From contig CM073887.1 in assembly GCA_037176705.1 (NCBI GenBank), forward strand, positions 22,881,501-22,945,500: 64,000 nucleotides of DNA. The letters run 5' to 3'. The position numbers and the translations under genes are program-made. Under the pieces are notes generated by a model, which was not told the DNA's origin, did not search any database, and saw nothing but the letters and a program-made list of their open reading frames with translations. Shown here piece by piece: positions 1-11,832 of the stretch (positions are counted from its first letter, which is position 1; each line of letters begins with the position of its first letter). The DNA is from Molossus alvarezi. Its lineage: Eukaryota > Chordata > Mammalia > Chiroptera > Molossidae.

Positions 1-884
1 TCTCACTTGGAGTTTTATAATGTACTTTAGTATATCAAAGACTCTTAGTGGAATCACAGTAAAGAAGTATCTCTAATTTTGTTTTAATTCACCATTTGAC
101 AAAGTTTTGTGTGCATGGATGTTTATTTCTTACATATTGATTAATATCCTACAGAAAAATGTTCCATGGGACATCAATTTGGGAAGTGGTGTATTTAAAC
201 AAATAAGAAAAAGACAAGAAGAATTCAGACATTTTTGGTCAATCAAAAATACACAAAATTTTTAAAAGAACAAAAAGTACCCAGCAAGACTTATAGAAAA
301 AAATACTCAAGCTTTGTTTTTTAGCTTGGGGTCTCAACGTTGGCCAATACCTAATAAAATGTTTCCTTTAACTTAATCAAAGTTATGCTTCCCTTCTTAT
401 TTCAGCACAAAAATGAAAGAACAGGCAGACAGCCCAGATTTATTGATCTCTCACTGTGAAAGCAATAGAAGTGTTTAGTCTTATAAGAACAAACAAAAGA
501 AATGCATTTCTCTTATCCTTCCTTATTCTTGCTGTTGAGTGGCCTGAAGAGAACCAACAAACATACCAAAACTAAATGATGTTCTGTTTATACTCTTCTT
601 TCTGCTCTGTTGATGCAGCAGGTATTAATCTGCTTGATGCACTGCTGGCCTGATGGGGTAGCCCTGCTCAGCTGAGGCTGGCAAGGGAAGGACAGAGAGA
701 TCACCCAGATGGAAACCAAGGGCCTTTCCTGGAAAACCATTTCTCCTCTCTCACAGGACATTACTTCTTTCTGTTGTAACAAACATTCAATAATAGTTAT
801 AGGCAAACTTTGGAGGGTCAAGTTCTCGATTTGCAAGGGGAAACACTGGCATTTCCCCTTCTCTCTTGGGACTATATTTGGCAT
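1..884. other. Unique non-coding DNA
   Basis: AT-rich sequence with only short open frames lacking any recognisable domain. No repeat family was recognised here. Confidence 0.4.
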
Positions 885-955
885 TTATTCAACAAACATT
901 TATTTATTAGGGGCTTACTGTAGACCAGGCACTATCCTAAGCTAGGGTTACTAAG
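885..955 (-). repeat. Ancient L2/MIR 3' end fragment
   Basis: The motif TTCAACAAACATTTATT followed by a decayed form of the CAGGCACTATCCTAAG block is the reverse-strand signature of the L2/MIR 3' end. The copy is old and short, so the exact family is uncertain. Confidence 0.5.
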
Positions 956-1424
956 ACTGATAGCACAATCCTTGAGAACCTAACTGATTAGAGAATAACA
1001 TTTTTCTAAATACCCTCAAAAGTATCAAAACACCCCCTGAAGTAGAAATATGAAGACTTGGATGCTGACTTTAGAGTAACAGACTCTCAGATTGAAAGTG
1101 TAAATCCAAAACAATGGTGCTCCATGCTCCATGAAGCTGGAGACTTTTCTTGTTTTCTCTTGTATCCTGAACCTGGATTAGGGCCTCTCAACAAATATGT
1201 ACTGGCTGTTGGATGTGCAAAGGGCTGCAGCCAAGTGTGAATCTTTTCTAGTCTAGCTTTTCCTTGACGGTGTTCCCTTACATGTGGTCCATTCCACCTT
1301 TGACCGGCTGTGTCACGGAAGCCTCCCTAACACTGTGCAGAAATCCACCCATGCGACGTTCACCCACAGATTCACATTCTGCCCTCTGGGACTCCACAGG
1401 ACAGTTCTCTCCACTGCTACATTT
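956..1424. other. Unique non-coding DNA
   Basis: No repeat, RNA gene or plausible exon recognised. The small open frames overlap each other on both strands and show no domain. Confidence 0.35.
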
Positions 1425-1790
1425 TATTTTGAAAATTTTAAATCTACAGAAAAGTTGAAGGAATAGTACAATTAACACACATATACTTTTCATCTAATCA
1501 CCAATTACTAGTATTTTTCAATATTTGCTTTTTCTCTTGCTGTGTTTTTTTTGTTTCTGTTTTCATGAATCGTTTGAGAGGACGTTGCAAACGTAAAACT
1601 ACATCACACCTAATACTTTGGCATACATCTCTTAAGAATAAGAACATTCTCCTGCATAACAGCATTCCTATTATACATCTGAAGAAAGTAATATTAATAA
1701 ACTATTATCAGCACACTTTCCCTCCCACGAGCACACCCACGCCTTTCCCTATCCCTCTCTTATTCCCCTACAGGGGTACATCTCCTAAAC
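1425..1790 (+). repeat. Old L1M 3' UTR fragment
   Basis: The text resembles the 3' UTR of ancient L1ME/L1MC elements: a run about a small number of bases sampled by GAATAGTACAATTAACAC, then a CATCTAATCACCAATTA segment. Another old L1 3' UTR of this general kind lies at 53.5-54.4 kb. Strongly diverged. Confidence 0.4.
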
Positions 1791-2776
1791 TCTAAGGGTC
1801 CCCACCAGACTTGCAACCAGGGGGGGCAATGGAGAGCGGCAGCTTGTTCCGGCTAAACCCCTGAACCTGCCTCGAAGGCCCCCTTTTCTGTGGCTCTCCA
1901 GTGAGCTGACAGCAGCCCTGCTTTGGCTCACTTCTTTTCCATAATGTTTCTAGGGAGCCAGAGCAGCCCTCTTTCCTCCAAGATCTACTCACTCCACACT
2001 TACTGAATGAGAATCCCTGGGAGCGTGGGATTCTCTGTTTTGTTTATTTTTAGCTCCCCAAATGATATCAACCACTGCACACTTTGATTTTTCGAGGCCT
2101 TCTGAACCCAGAATTGGATACAACATCGAAAGTATGGTCTAGAGCTATCCTTTTTTTTTTTTTTTTTTTTTTTAATACTGGACACTATAAGTCTTTCAAT
2201 GTAATTAAATCATTGCTGACATTTTTGGGGAAGTGGAGGCAATGACATAAACTTTCCGACTCATGAGAAATTTGTAAAGAATTAAATCCTCAAGACTTTT
2301 TCAAACACATTGGTAAGTCCCATCTCCCCCATCTCATGTTCAATTGTCCTTTTAGACCTAACTGTAAAGACTTACATTTGCTCCAATTACAACTCATATT
2401 ACTTGATTCAGTCAAACTTTCAGTATGTCAAAGATCTTAAGGATCCTGATTATATCATCTTAAGTATTTTTTACCCTTCCAACTTTGTTACTCACAGTTA
2501 AGTATGCTGTCAAAGTTCTCTTTCTCACATTGTCTTTTTATTTCTATTATTTTTTTAAGTATTAAAAATATCAATCTTATAAACTTTTCTGATTGCTGTG
2601 GTGGTCACATTACTGTATGCTTATCAAAACTCATAGAATCATACAGCAAAAAGAGTGAATTTTAATGTATGTGCATTATACCTGAAGAATACCAGCCTTA
2701 TATTTCAAATACTCAGCTATATTTTTCTCCCAGGTTAGGTCTCACCAACTTATTTTATGTTTTAAAATGCATATAT
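1791..2776. other. Non-coding DNA with T-tract
   Basis: No feature recognised except a T homopolymer of about 23 nt near 2151-2174, which could be the reversed poly(A) of an old retrocopy with no identifiable body. Confidence 0.35.
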
Positions 2777-2965
2777 TTTTAAATTGATTTCAGAGAGAGG
2801 AAGGGACAGGGAGAGAGAGAAACATCTGTTGTCTGCCTCCTGCACTCCTCCCCCCTACTGAGGATGGAGCCCACAATCTGGGCATGTGCACCAACCAGGA
2901 ATTGAACCAGTGACCTCTTGGTGAATGGAACAGTGCTCAATCAATGGAGCCACACCACTGGGGCT
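2777..2965 (-). repeat. VES-type SINE (older subfamily)
   Basis: Reverse-strand tRNA-like head (AACCAGGAATTGAACCAGTG is the reversed B-box region) with a purine-rich GAGAGAGG middle. It lacks the usual TCCTCAGGTGAGG tail, and CTTATTTTT-like sequence on both sides may be its target duplication. This subfamily also occurs at 23.2, 43.2 and 51.7 kb. Confidence 0.8.
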
Positions 2966-3421
2966 CAATAGCTTATTTTTTATTGACAATTTTTGCAAAA
3001 TGTATCACTATTTTAACTAATGGCGCTTTCATGGATTTTTCATTTTTATTAGAGTTCAATATATTCTAGGGTTTGATACCTTGCTAAAGCATCAGGGTTT
3101 GGCTTACCAAGCCAGTCAACCCAATAAATAAATCATCACCATTTTATCAGTTCCCAAAAGGCAAAATGCAAAAATAAGTGATGGAATGTGGAATAAGAGA
3201 AAATAATATTATAAAAATTAAAATTCTTCACAAAACTGGGTTTAAAAAAATCAAATTCTTGCCTAGGAGTGAAAGTTAAGCAATTTTCTACCTATAAGTT
3301 TGAAAAGAATTTAAAAAAACACTCTTCAGTGCCGATGAAGATCTTGTGAAACACATGTTCACAGAATGGTTATGAGACTTGCATAATATAACATCCTTGG
3401 CCATTTGAAACTATCTAACAA
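2966..3421. other. Non-coding DNA
   Basis: AT-rich; nothing recognised. Confidence 0.35.
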
Positions 3422-3692
3422 GCCCTGGTTGGTTTGGCTCAGCAACTGGAGTGTTGGCCTGTGGAACAAAGGGTCTCCGGTTCCAGTCAAAGGCACAAAC
3501 CTGGACTGTAGGTTCGATCCCCTGCCCCGGTTGAGGTCACGTAGGAGACAACCAAACGATGTGTCTCCCTTACATTGATGTTTCCCTCCCTCCCTCCCTT
3601 CAACTCTATCTAAACAAAAAACAAACAACAACAACAACAAAAAAAAAACAAAGGAAAAATATCCTCAGGTGAGAATTAAAAAGAAAAAAAAA
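3422..3692 (+). repeat. VES SINE
   Basis: Full-length: head GCCCTGGTTGGTTTGGCTC, B-box-like GGTTCGATCCC, CCCTCCCT block, (CAA)n stretch and tail ATCCTCAGGTGAGAATTAA. Confidence 0.9.
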
Positions 3693-3886
3693 GGAGAAAC
3701 TAATAAGAACTTAAAGAATTCAATATGAATATAAATATACTAATAAAAACTCCAGAAAGAATTACACCAAATTTTTAGCAGTAGTAAACCATCTCTAGCT
3801 GATAAAAGCCAGCCTGTTTTGCTTGTTTTTTCCAATGTTTTTATTTTAAAAAATATTTTAAAAATATCTACAATGATCCCATGTTA

Positions 3887-4152
3887 GCCCTGGCCAGTTT
3901 TGCTCAGTGGTTAGAGCGTCAGCCTGCGAACCAAAGAGTTGTGGGTTCGATTCTGGTCAAGGGCACGTACCTGAGTTACAGTTTGGCCCTGGCCCTGGTC
4001 AGGTTGTGTGGGAGGCAACCAGTTGATGTGTCTCTCTGGCATCAATGTCTCTCTCTCTCTCTCTCTCCCTCTGCTTCCCTCCCTCTCCTCTATCTGATGA
4101 TAAATAGAAAAAATATCCTCTGGTGAGGATTAAAAAAACAAAACAAAAAAAC
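3887..4152 (+). repeat. VES SINE with target duplication
   Basis: Full-length copy with GGGTTCGATTCTGG B box and tail ATCCTCTGGTGAGGATTAAA. Flanked by GATCCCATGTTAG and GATCACATGTTAG, a clear target-site duplication with one mismatch. Confidence 0.92.
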
Positions 4153-4473
4153 AACGATCACATGTTAGTTAATAATTAGGAAAAAAAGCAATACATACTT
4201 AGAAAAACACCAGTTAAAGAAAGGGAAGGAAAATAAACCACAAAAGAGACGATATGGAGATAAAATAATTTTTTGTAAGGATTTACCTATCACTGATAGG
4301 AATTCTCAAAATAAAATGCCTTCTAAGTAGTCAATAATTTTATAAAAAATTTTTGTTCAGAGAATGAACAATATTTCCCTGTAAAGCTTCTCTGAATGTC
4401 ATACAAGATTCAAATATAGTATTTTTCAAATGAGAACCTTTATGCAGAATTATTAAACATTACAAGTTCATAC
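4153..4473. other. Non-coding DNA, possible intron
   Basis: AT-rich, nothing recognised. If the 4474-4513 exon is real, this is intronic sequence downstream of its donor. Confidence 0.3.
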
Positions 4474-4513
4474 CTTGAAGAACGATGCTCTGGTTTATTT
4501 CGTTCGTTGCGAT
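4474..4513 (-). CDS. Candidate 40-nt internal exon (gene unknown)
   Basis: Read on the minus strand, a branch-point-like TAACTAAC and the tract TGTCTTCTTTCTTTACAG precede a 40-nt segment followed by the donor GTATGAAC. Two of three frames are open, one giving RNERNKPEHRSS and one IATNEINQSIVLQ. The segment has CGs (CGCAACGAACG, CATCGTT), unlike its AT-rich surroundings. This is a textbook small exon layout, but no neighbouring exon can be joined with certainty. Inference only: if the protease pseudogene at 42-46 kb is PRSS48-like, the mammalian neighbour on the opposite strand would be SH3D19, and this could be one of its 5' exons. I could not confirm the gene. Confidence 0.4.
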
Positions 4514-5074
4514 CTGTAAAGAAAGAAGACAGTTAGTTACATGTCAGAATGCTCTTTAGAAGCCCTGCAAAAGTTCTTAAACAGCTTCCATACCATTATA
4601 TTTCACAAGAACTACTCAAAGGTTTCTGTGTCTTCTCTATAAGGCTCTTCATCAGAGTTGAGAGGGTTTGTCTGACAGAGGAGGTAGACAGGACACAGAG
4701 AAAGACAGGCATATACAATTTTCATAGTTGGTTAAAATCATCTACTTGGAAAATATATCATTACATGTATTATTTCATTTCAAAGATCTTTGCTGTTTTA
4801 AACACTTTGCTAAAACCAAAACAAATTTAACTAAGGAAAGAAAGTAAGGAAATTGAAAAGCCACAAATTACTCAGCTCCAAAAAATCATTCCATGAATCA
4901 TGGTTGGCAAAATCTTCTAACAGGATGGGGGCGGGGGGAAAATGAGCAGTCAGCCATAGCAACATCTGCAAATACACTAAGACCAGGACAATCTCATCCT
5001 TAACTCTCTATCACCCAGAACACAGAAGTTGGATTTCAATGTTTCAAGATAATTAGGTCTAATGTACTATAGGG
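4514..5074. other. Non-coding DNA
   Basis: Nothing recognised apart from the polypyrimidine/branch-point stretch of the candidate exon at 4514-4545 (minus strand). Confidence 0.35.
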
Positions 5075-5288
5075 CAGTAGTTTTCAACCAGTGGCGATTT
5101 CACAATCCCTCCCTCACAGAACATTTGGCAATGCCTGGAGACATTTTTTATTGCCACAGCTAGGGAGGAAGGAGCTACTGGCATCTGGTGGGTACAGACC
5201 AAGGATGCTGCTAAACATGGTACAATGCACCCTACAACAAAGAATCATCTTGCCAAAATGTCAACTGTGCTGTGGTTGAGAAACCCTG
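5075..5288 (+). mobile_element. MER5A-like hAT MITE
   Basis: Non-autonomous hAT-Charlie element. It begins CAGTAGTTTTCAACCAGTGG and ends GTTGAGAAACCCTG, with the diagnostic ACATTTGGCAATGCCTGGAG, GGATGCTGCTAAACAT and AATGCACCCTACAAC blocks. A second copy in the same orientation lies at 51.05 kb. Ancient and immobile. Confidence 0.88.
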
Positions 5289-6196
5289 CTAGAGTTCACT
5301 GCTTGAAGTTTTCAAAATGTGCTTCTTTGGAATGCTGTAAGATGCTATCAACCAAAATCCATAGGTTGTCTTTTTTGACTCTGAATAACATTTTTTTCCC
5401 AGTACATGCTTAAAAAATAAGATGAAGTAAGAAGGTCTCAGCATTATGGAAAAACTAACAACAGAAAGCAATGTGTAAGCCACAATAAAATCCTATACAA
5501 TGACTTTTAAAAAACAACCTATGCAATGTTGTAAAAATATAGTTTTCTAAAGTATCTTCTGAATTATTACTAACATAATAAAATTAAATCCCAAAACAAA
5601 GATTAGAAAGATTCTTTTGTTCCCCTTAATTTTATTGCTGGTAGAGCAGCATAAAGATGATGAAAATGTATGCTAAAACTTCTGGAGAGAATTATGGAAG
5701 AAAAGGAATCAGGTTTACATAGTTAAATATATGTATCAATTCTTTCTGAATGGTTTCATAATAATAAAGAAACGTTTTTTAAACCAAAGAGTTAGTACAC
5801 AGGAAGACACTGCTGTCTGGAAGACTAACAAGGAGGAAGATTCTCAATAAAACATGTTTGTTTAGATATAATGTTTTCCAAAATGCACACTGTTAATATG
5901 CTTTTTGTTCCAATTTCTCTACACAGTGACTTAGTGTTACTGCCGCTTTAAAAATTTTTGTTTTAATTTAACTCGGTTTTACCCTGCTCATAAATAAAAA
6001 TATGTTTTTTCACTTGTTGAGTACTAAAAATTTAGTCATTACAATACAGTGCACATTTTAACCATCTTTTCAATAGTTCCTTTTCAGCTTTTAGCCTGAT
6101 AGTTTTGCTAACAAAGGTAAAGTATAATGTCTCAAAGTAAAGCTAGTAACTAGGTGCAGATCAGCTATCCTCAGATAACAAAGCAATAACTCTTAC
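5289..6196. other. Non-coding DNA
   Basis: AT-rich; nothing recognised on either strand. Confidence 0.35.
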
Positions 6197-6246
6197 CTGT
6201 GGCTAAAGATGAGCTCAAAGCTTGCCCATAATACCATTTGTTGTGG
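6197..6246 (-). other. Possible exon end with strong donor site
   Basis: On the minus strand the segment ends CACAG followed by GTAAGAG, a near-consensus donor, and is preceded by a weak acceptor-like CATCACAG. One frame is open and contains an ATG, but splicing to 4474-4513 in that frame meets a stop after a few codons. The AATAAACTTT just upstream could instead mark an old LTR. Non-coding 5' exon or chance. Confidence 0.15.
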
Positions 6247-7360
6247 CTGTGATGCTAGATTCGTAAAGTTTATTCAGGCATGCAATCCCAAACTCCCCCA
6301 CAGATCTTCCTAGTGGTACAGCACACAGGAGGAGGGGAGAAACAGAGTCACAACGCTTGTAAACAAGACTCAGCATCTGAGGGCTTCCCTCCAGGGCCTG
6401 TTCCGATTGGCAGATGTGCTATGACCAGTCTGCACAGCTGGAATGCGGCCATTCAGGAAGTGAATGGCTCATAGCTCTCCTTCATTCTTGGTTAAAACGG
6501 GAAAATTTACAGTCCTTTTTATACTTTCTGTTCTAAGAAAATAAGTTGATAATCTGTTGAAGGACAATTTGAACATTTCCTCTCAAATTCACTTAGTGTT
6601 ACATGCATTACATTTCTATGTAACTATACATATACAGTGTTTGTAATATAGTACTCCTAAATCCCATATATTTGATAATTTGAAGGTATGAGTAAATTAT
6701 TCATTACTCACAATATTCCCTATCCCCCACCTCTTGACAATAGAAAACAAATTAAAATACAAGTTTTTGGTGTGATCTTTTTATCTGAAAGTACACAAAT
6801 AACTGGACTTGAAATTTTGCTATAAGCAATCTTTTTAGCTTGAATACATATAAATATGTATGTCGTGTATATGTGTCTACACATATTTTTATATACTAAT
6901 TTTTAGCAGAGTAATTTTCATGACAGCCAAGAACATTGTGCAATTGTCAAGAAATATATTAGTGGTAATGCTGAATTTCTGGCAAAATAATATGTGGTTA
7001 TTATTTTGGTCCAAAAGCCAAGACTGAACAAAACAAAGCACTGAGGGCCGAATGGAGATCTGGATCTTGCCAATGGTAATAAAACATTTGGATAAAATCC
7101 CCTTAAGAAAAATGAGTACTGATCTCTAGCAAGCATGGAGAGTTTATCTTGCTATATACAGTGCTGTAAGCATATGGATTTTATTTATTTCAAATCAAAT
7201 ACTTTTTGGCACATCCCTCCAATTTCTTTTCAGAGTTTATAATTTTTAAATAATTAGAAGAGAATAAACTTGCAAAGGCTTCCTGAACTTTTACATATTT
7301 AGAAATCATATAAATAACTGACTAGCCCAAAGTCTCAACATTTCTACACAAAGAAAGTGG
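6247..7360. other. Non-coding DNA
   Basis: Nothing recognised. The open frames are unlike any known protein. Confidence 0.35.
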
Positions 7361-7589
7361 TTTTTTTTTTTTGTTCAGGTAGAGTGGGAGGGAGGGAGGG
7401 AGAGGGAGAGAGAGAGAGAGAGAGAGAAACATCAACATGAAAGGGACACATCGAGTGGCCGCCACTCGCACGACCAACCAGGGCCGGAAACAAACTGCAA
7501 CCAAGGTATGCGTCCTTAGCGGGAACCAAACCCAGGTGCCTCTGGACCACAGGCCAACGCTCTAACTGCTGAGCCAAACTGGCCAGGGC
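7361..7589 (-). repeat. VES SINE (young-looking subfamily)
   Basis: Reverse orientation, starting at a poly(T) and ending GGCCAGGGC. It carries the CCGCCACTCGCACGACC and CCTTAGCGGGAACC blocks shared with copies at 19.4, 29.5, 34.0, 41.7, 49.7 and 50.6 kb. The 3' tail motif is missing, so the poly(T) abuts TGTTCAGGTAGAGTGGG. GTGGTTTTT/GTTGTTTTT may be the target duplication. Confidence 0.9.
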
Positions 7590-8654
7590 AGTTGTTTTTT
7601 TGTTGTTGTTGTTTTGTTTTGTTTTAAATAAGAATGCTCTAATTCTAAAATTCAGTTGCCAAATGCTGCACATTTACTGTGGACAATGCACTAGCTCCAG
7701 GGGCCACCAAGCTGAGCTTAACGATTCAGGTCAAAGATCAGCAGTACACTCCCAATGCGAAGGTCAGCATGGCTGGAGGGCTATGTAAAAGTATGTTGGT
7801 TTTGCAGCTATAGGTTATAGAAACACACACACACAGAGCATGACAGTACTTGCATTCCCTGTCTCTACTCATCCATGTCTCCTGGTTAATAAAGCTAATT
7901 GAGGAAATGGAAGAACACCCTGCAAGCAGAACAAAGGCAGAAAATAAGGCAGAACAGGTACAAAGGGTGTTGTTGATGGCTGTCTGTGTGTAAATGTCGT
8001 GGGGAGAGGTAAAGGAGGCAATAGGGGAACCCACAGTACATCAAGGGGACTGAGAATCAGGAGAGTCTACTATAGAAGCCACACTGAGTCAGTGATTCTG
8101 CGAGAACTCCAGATTACCCAAGTTTTCCTGCCATGATGACTTCTGGTTCTAATTAATCTGGATATACATGATTCTAATATTTATGTATTTAGGTGGTATA
8201 CCACTTAATATAGAAATGGGCCCCTGTTCTGGCATGGATAGCTTTTTGGGAATGGCTAGATAGATTCTACTGATGTATTACCATTCAAGATGACTCTGAA
8301 CCTAATAATATAACAAACACTTGGAAATGAAGATGACAAAAATGCAAATGTCATCTTTTACTTTGATTAAAACTAAGAAGAATGGTCAACTCAGAACTTC
8401 TAAGACTCTATTGTAAGACATGCTTGCTTTAAGGATTTGGCTTGATCACTTAACTGAAGAGAAAAATCAAATTCCATTGGGTAGGAACTTACATTGCTAA
8501 TCCAAGTCAAAAGTAAAAGGTCCTAAATCATTCTTTGAAATTCATGGGAAGACTCAGTCTACATGAATGAATCCATCCAGGCACACTTGCAACAGAATAC
8601 GAAGTGGTAAAGGAATCTGTCTTGTACATACTGAAGTATTAAAATCTCCTGTAT
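7590..8654. other. Non-coding DNA
   Basis: Nothing recognised except a short (CA)n run near 7825-7836. Confidence 0.35.
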
Positions 8655-8864
8655 GGCCGCTGTGGCTCAGTGGTTGAGCATCAACCCATGTACCAAGAGT
8701 TTGCCAGTTCGATTCCAGGTCATGACACATGCCCAGGTTGTGGGCCCAAATCCCCAGTGGGGGGCATGCAGGAGGCGGTCAATCGAAGTTTCTATCTCTC
8801 TCTCCCTCTCACTTCATCTCTCTTTAAAATCAATAAATGAAAAATAGAAAAAGAAAAAGAAAAC
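8655..8864 (+). repeat. VES-related SINE (GGGGGCATGCAGGAGG subtype)
   Basis: Head GGCCGCTGTGGCTCAGTGG, B-box CAGTTCGATTCC, then the subtype-specific GGGGGGCATGCAGGAGGC block, CT-rich middle and AATCAATAAATGA tail. It lacks the TCCTCAGG tail. Same subtype as 9.59, 28.8, 52.2 and 53.9 kb. Confidence 0.88.
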
Positions 8865-9005
8865 AACTCCTTAGAGTGAGTATTATCTATAAAGGGATTC
8901 TGTACTCAAGCATTACTGTCATATTCTAGCCTGGGTGTAAATATAGCATATTATTTTTTTTTAAAAAAGGATCAATCCCACATAAATGTTTTATACCATT
9001 CAGTA

Positions 9006-9258
9006 TTTTTTTTTAATTCCTCACCCAAGGGTATTTTTCTACTTATTATCATATAGAGTGGGAGGGAGGGAGGGAGAGAGAGAGAGACAGAGAGAAACAC
9101 TGATGTGATAGAGCCACATCAACTGTTTGCCTCCTGTATGATCTGACCAAGGCCGGGGACAAACCACAACCAAGGTACGTGCCCTTGACTGGAATCGAAC
9201 CCGAGACTCATTGGTCCGTGGGCTGACACTCTAACCACTGACCTAAACCGGCCAGGGC
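9006..9258 (-). repeat. VES SINE with target duplication
   Basis: Reverse copy with tail CCTCACCCAAGGGTATTTT and head GGCCAGGGC. Flanked by CCATTCAGTATT on both sides (8997-9008 and 9264-9275). Confidence 0.92.
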
Positions 9259-9589
9259 TACACCATTCAGTATTAACTAGAGGCTCCACACATTTTGAAA
9301 AATGATTCTATGTAGCAACAATATAATGGCCTATTTACTTATGATAAGCAGAATAAATAAAACAATGAATCTATCCATTAGAAGACAAAAGATATTCAGG
9401 GTTCATGAATCTTACTTTGATGACTCTTTAAAAGATAACAAAACTGGTTCTACTCAAATAGAATGTGGATGGAATTTTAAATATCTGAGACCAGAGTTTC
9501 AGAGGCTTTTCTAAAATCTTTAAATGGTTCTTATATTTAGGCAGAGAAAACTGCAAATCCACATTTACTTTGAAAAGAAGCCAGTGTTT
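9259..9589. other. Non-coding DNA
   Basis: Nothing recognised. Confidence 0.35.
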
Positions 9590-9788
9590 GCCTGACCCAT
9601 GCGGCTCAGTAGACTGAGAGGTCCCCATTCGACTCTGGGTCAGGGCACATGCCCAGACTGTGGGCTCGAACCCCATTAGGGGGCATGCAGGAGTCAACCA
9701 ATCAATGTTCTCTCATTGGTATTTCTATCTCTCTCCATCTCCCTTCCTCTCTTTTTAATACCAATAAAGAAAAATAAATAAATAAAAT
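9590..9788 (+). repeat. VES-related SINE (GGGGGCATGCAGGAG subtype)
   Basis: Head GCCTGACCCATGCGGCTCAG and block TTAGGGGGCATGCAGGAG, ending in an ATAAATAAATAAA-like tail. More diverged than the copy at 8.65 kb. Confidence 0.85.
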
Positions 9789-10199
9789 ACCAAGAAATTA
9801 AAGACAATTCCTGCGAGTTACCATCGCAGCACAGAAATGAGGCATATTATAGAGTTTACATGACCTCTGCCCACACTTCCGTAAGTGGAAACGTTTGGTC
9901 TACAGCACTGTCAATACTGACACCTTTCATTAATTCTAATTATAAATTCTATTTCTAAACTCATTAAAATGCAGCACCCTAATCACAAAGGGAGGAGATA
10001 CTAGAGATGGCAGCAAAACTTTTTCAATATAAGAGTTATGTTTCAACAAAGAAGCAGATTGTCTGTGGAACCCATTTTCCCCTTCCCATGTCCACTGTCT
10101 TTACCAGCATTTTAGGTTCTGATCAGCACTTGTCTAGACTTTTGTCTTGACTGGATTTTCTGGTTCCAGTCCCTTTCCCTCCAATTCAACCAGATAAAC
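9789..10199. other. Non-coding DNA
   Basis: Nothing recognised. Confidence 0.35.
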
Positions 10200-10325
10200 C
10201 CATGCCTCAGAAACATTACAAACCACTGCATGCCAGAGATCCCGAGAGGATTACATGAGATGATGAGAGTGATTCCTGAGCACCTTGCCTGTGCCCAGTA
10301 AGCACTCAAGAAACGTCAGCTTCCT
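10200..10325 (+). repeat. MIR 3' fragment
   Basis: GGATTACATGAGATGATGAG followed by CCAGTAAGCACTCAAGAAACG matches the MIR 3' half (GGATTAAATGAGATAAT ... CATAGTAAGCGCTCAATAAATG). Confidence 0.55.
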
Positions 10326-10371
10326 TTACGTCATTCAAAGGCCAGCTATTAACTAGCCGTTGTGACTAGCA

Positions 10372-10540
10372 CTGCACTACAGTGATTGTACAATTTACTT
10401 AACCTCTTTAAAACTCAGTTTTTTCATTTACAAAATGGGGAAGAATATTACCTTTATGGAGTTTTTGTGAGGATAAATAAATTAAAGGGTATAAAGAGGT
10501 TAGCCTAGTACCTGGACACAAATTCTTGACTTTAATTCTG
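10372..10540 (+). repeat. MIR SINE
   Basis: Core ACTTAACCTCTTTAAAACTC, CATTTACAAAATGGGGAAGA and GTGAGGATAAATAAATTAAA follow the MIR consensus order. Confidence 0.75.
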
Positions 10541-10550
10541 TTACTATTAC

Positions 10551-10802
10551 TATTTATTTATTTATTTAAATCCTCACCTGAGGATATTTTTCCATTTATC
10601 TTCAGATAGAGTGGGAGGGAGGGGGAAGAGTGAGAGAAAAACATCGATGTGAGAGACACATCGACTGGCTGCCTCCCGCACAACCCTGACCAGGGCCGGG
10701 GACCAAACCACAACTGTGGCACGTGCCCTTGACCAGAATGGAACCTGCAACTCTTTGGTCCTCAGGCCAATGCTCTAACTGCAGAGCAAAACCCGCAAGG
10801 GC
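10551..10802 (-). repeat. VES SINE with target duplication
   Basis: Reverse full-length copy including tail AATCCTCACCTGAGGATATT. Flanked on both sides by TGTTACTATTACT (10538-10550 and 10803-10815). Inserted at the edge of L2 sequence. Confidence 0.92.
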
Positions 10803-10815
10803 TGTTACTATTACT

Positions 10816-11520
10816 CTTATTATCATTAATGTCTGGCTCAAGAACTACCTTCTCCGTGAAACGGTCCCTGACTCTTCTTTCTCTTCATCATCCTTGTATT
10901 AATTTCCTATTGCTACTGTAACAAATAACCAACAAAATTAAAACAACAAACACTTATTATCTTACAGTTCTAGAGGCCAGAGTCAAAATAGGTCTCACTG
11001 GGCTAAAATCAAGGTTTTATAGGGCAACATTCCTTCCTGAGGCTCTAGGACAGAATCTGCTTCCTGCCTTTTCCAGCTTCTCAAGGTCACCTACATATCT
11101 TGCCTGCATCTCCTTCTCCAACAATGGAACATCTTTAAATCTGACTCTGATCTCCTCTTTTATTTTAAAGGACACTTATAAGTACATTGGGTCCCCAGGA
11201 AAATACAAAATAATCTTTTCACGTCAAGGTCAGTTGGTTAGAAACTGTAAATCCCCCTCACCATGCAATATAACACAGTCACATGTTCTAGGAATCAGGA
11301 CTCGGCACCTTTGAGGGGGGAGCTTTATTCTGCCTACCACATCCTATCTGAACACCATTCACTTAACACTTAGCACACAATACTGTGTATTATTATTTAA
11401 GGTTTCAGGCATGTGTCTGTCCTCTTAAGTAATCAGTGTGTCTGATGAAGGCAGAACTCTATCTTAGACTCTGCTCACAGTCAGCCCTCTGTAGATGTTT
11501 ATTGATAATGGTAATTCCAA
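10816..11520 (+). repeat. L2 fragment interrupted by an LTR
   Basis: 10830-10894 (CTACCTTCTCCGTGAAACGGTCCCTGACT sampled in part) and 11341-11520 (CACTTAACACTTAGCACACA ... GATGAAGGCAGAACT ... GATGTTTATTGATA) read in order as an L2 3' region split by the 10895-11340 insertion. Confidence 0.55.
10895..11340 (-). mobile_element. MLT1-like (ERVL-MaLR) solitary LTR
   Basis: Begins TGTATTAATTTCCTATTGC with the reversed MaLR signature (CTTACAGTTCTAGAGGCCAG, AAAATCAAGGTTTTA, CTTCCTGCCTTTTCC) and ends GCCTACCACA. It interrupts L2 sequence that resumes on its far side. A long-dead solo LTR with no internal coding region. Confidence 0.65.
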
Positions 11521-11832
11521 TGTCCCCCATTCCCTTTTCTGCCCTCATCCTTTAGGCTGTAGTTGGGTCATTGATACATCTGATATTGCTGAAAAAAATG
11601 TCTTCCTAGGAATTCCCATACCTAATTAACTTTTTATAAACATGGTAGTAATTTAAGTCACCTTTGCGCTAAAATGATCCTCATTTAGTCTATTATTTTG
11701 TCTGAAAGTAGCTCTCCAAATCAAACAACACTTAGGAGAAAAAAACAGCACATTGAACTGGAAGAAGAATAAGCTATTTAATGATGGGCTGCTAGTTCTT
11801 TTTACTAATTCTTCTTTAAAATGGTTCAAATG
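11521..11832. other. Non-coding DNA
   Basis: Nothing recognised. Confidence 0.35.

Noticed and set aside
4474..4513. Naming the candidate exon SH3D19
   Set aside because: The residues could not be matched with confidence; the suggestion rests only on possible synteny.
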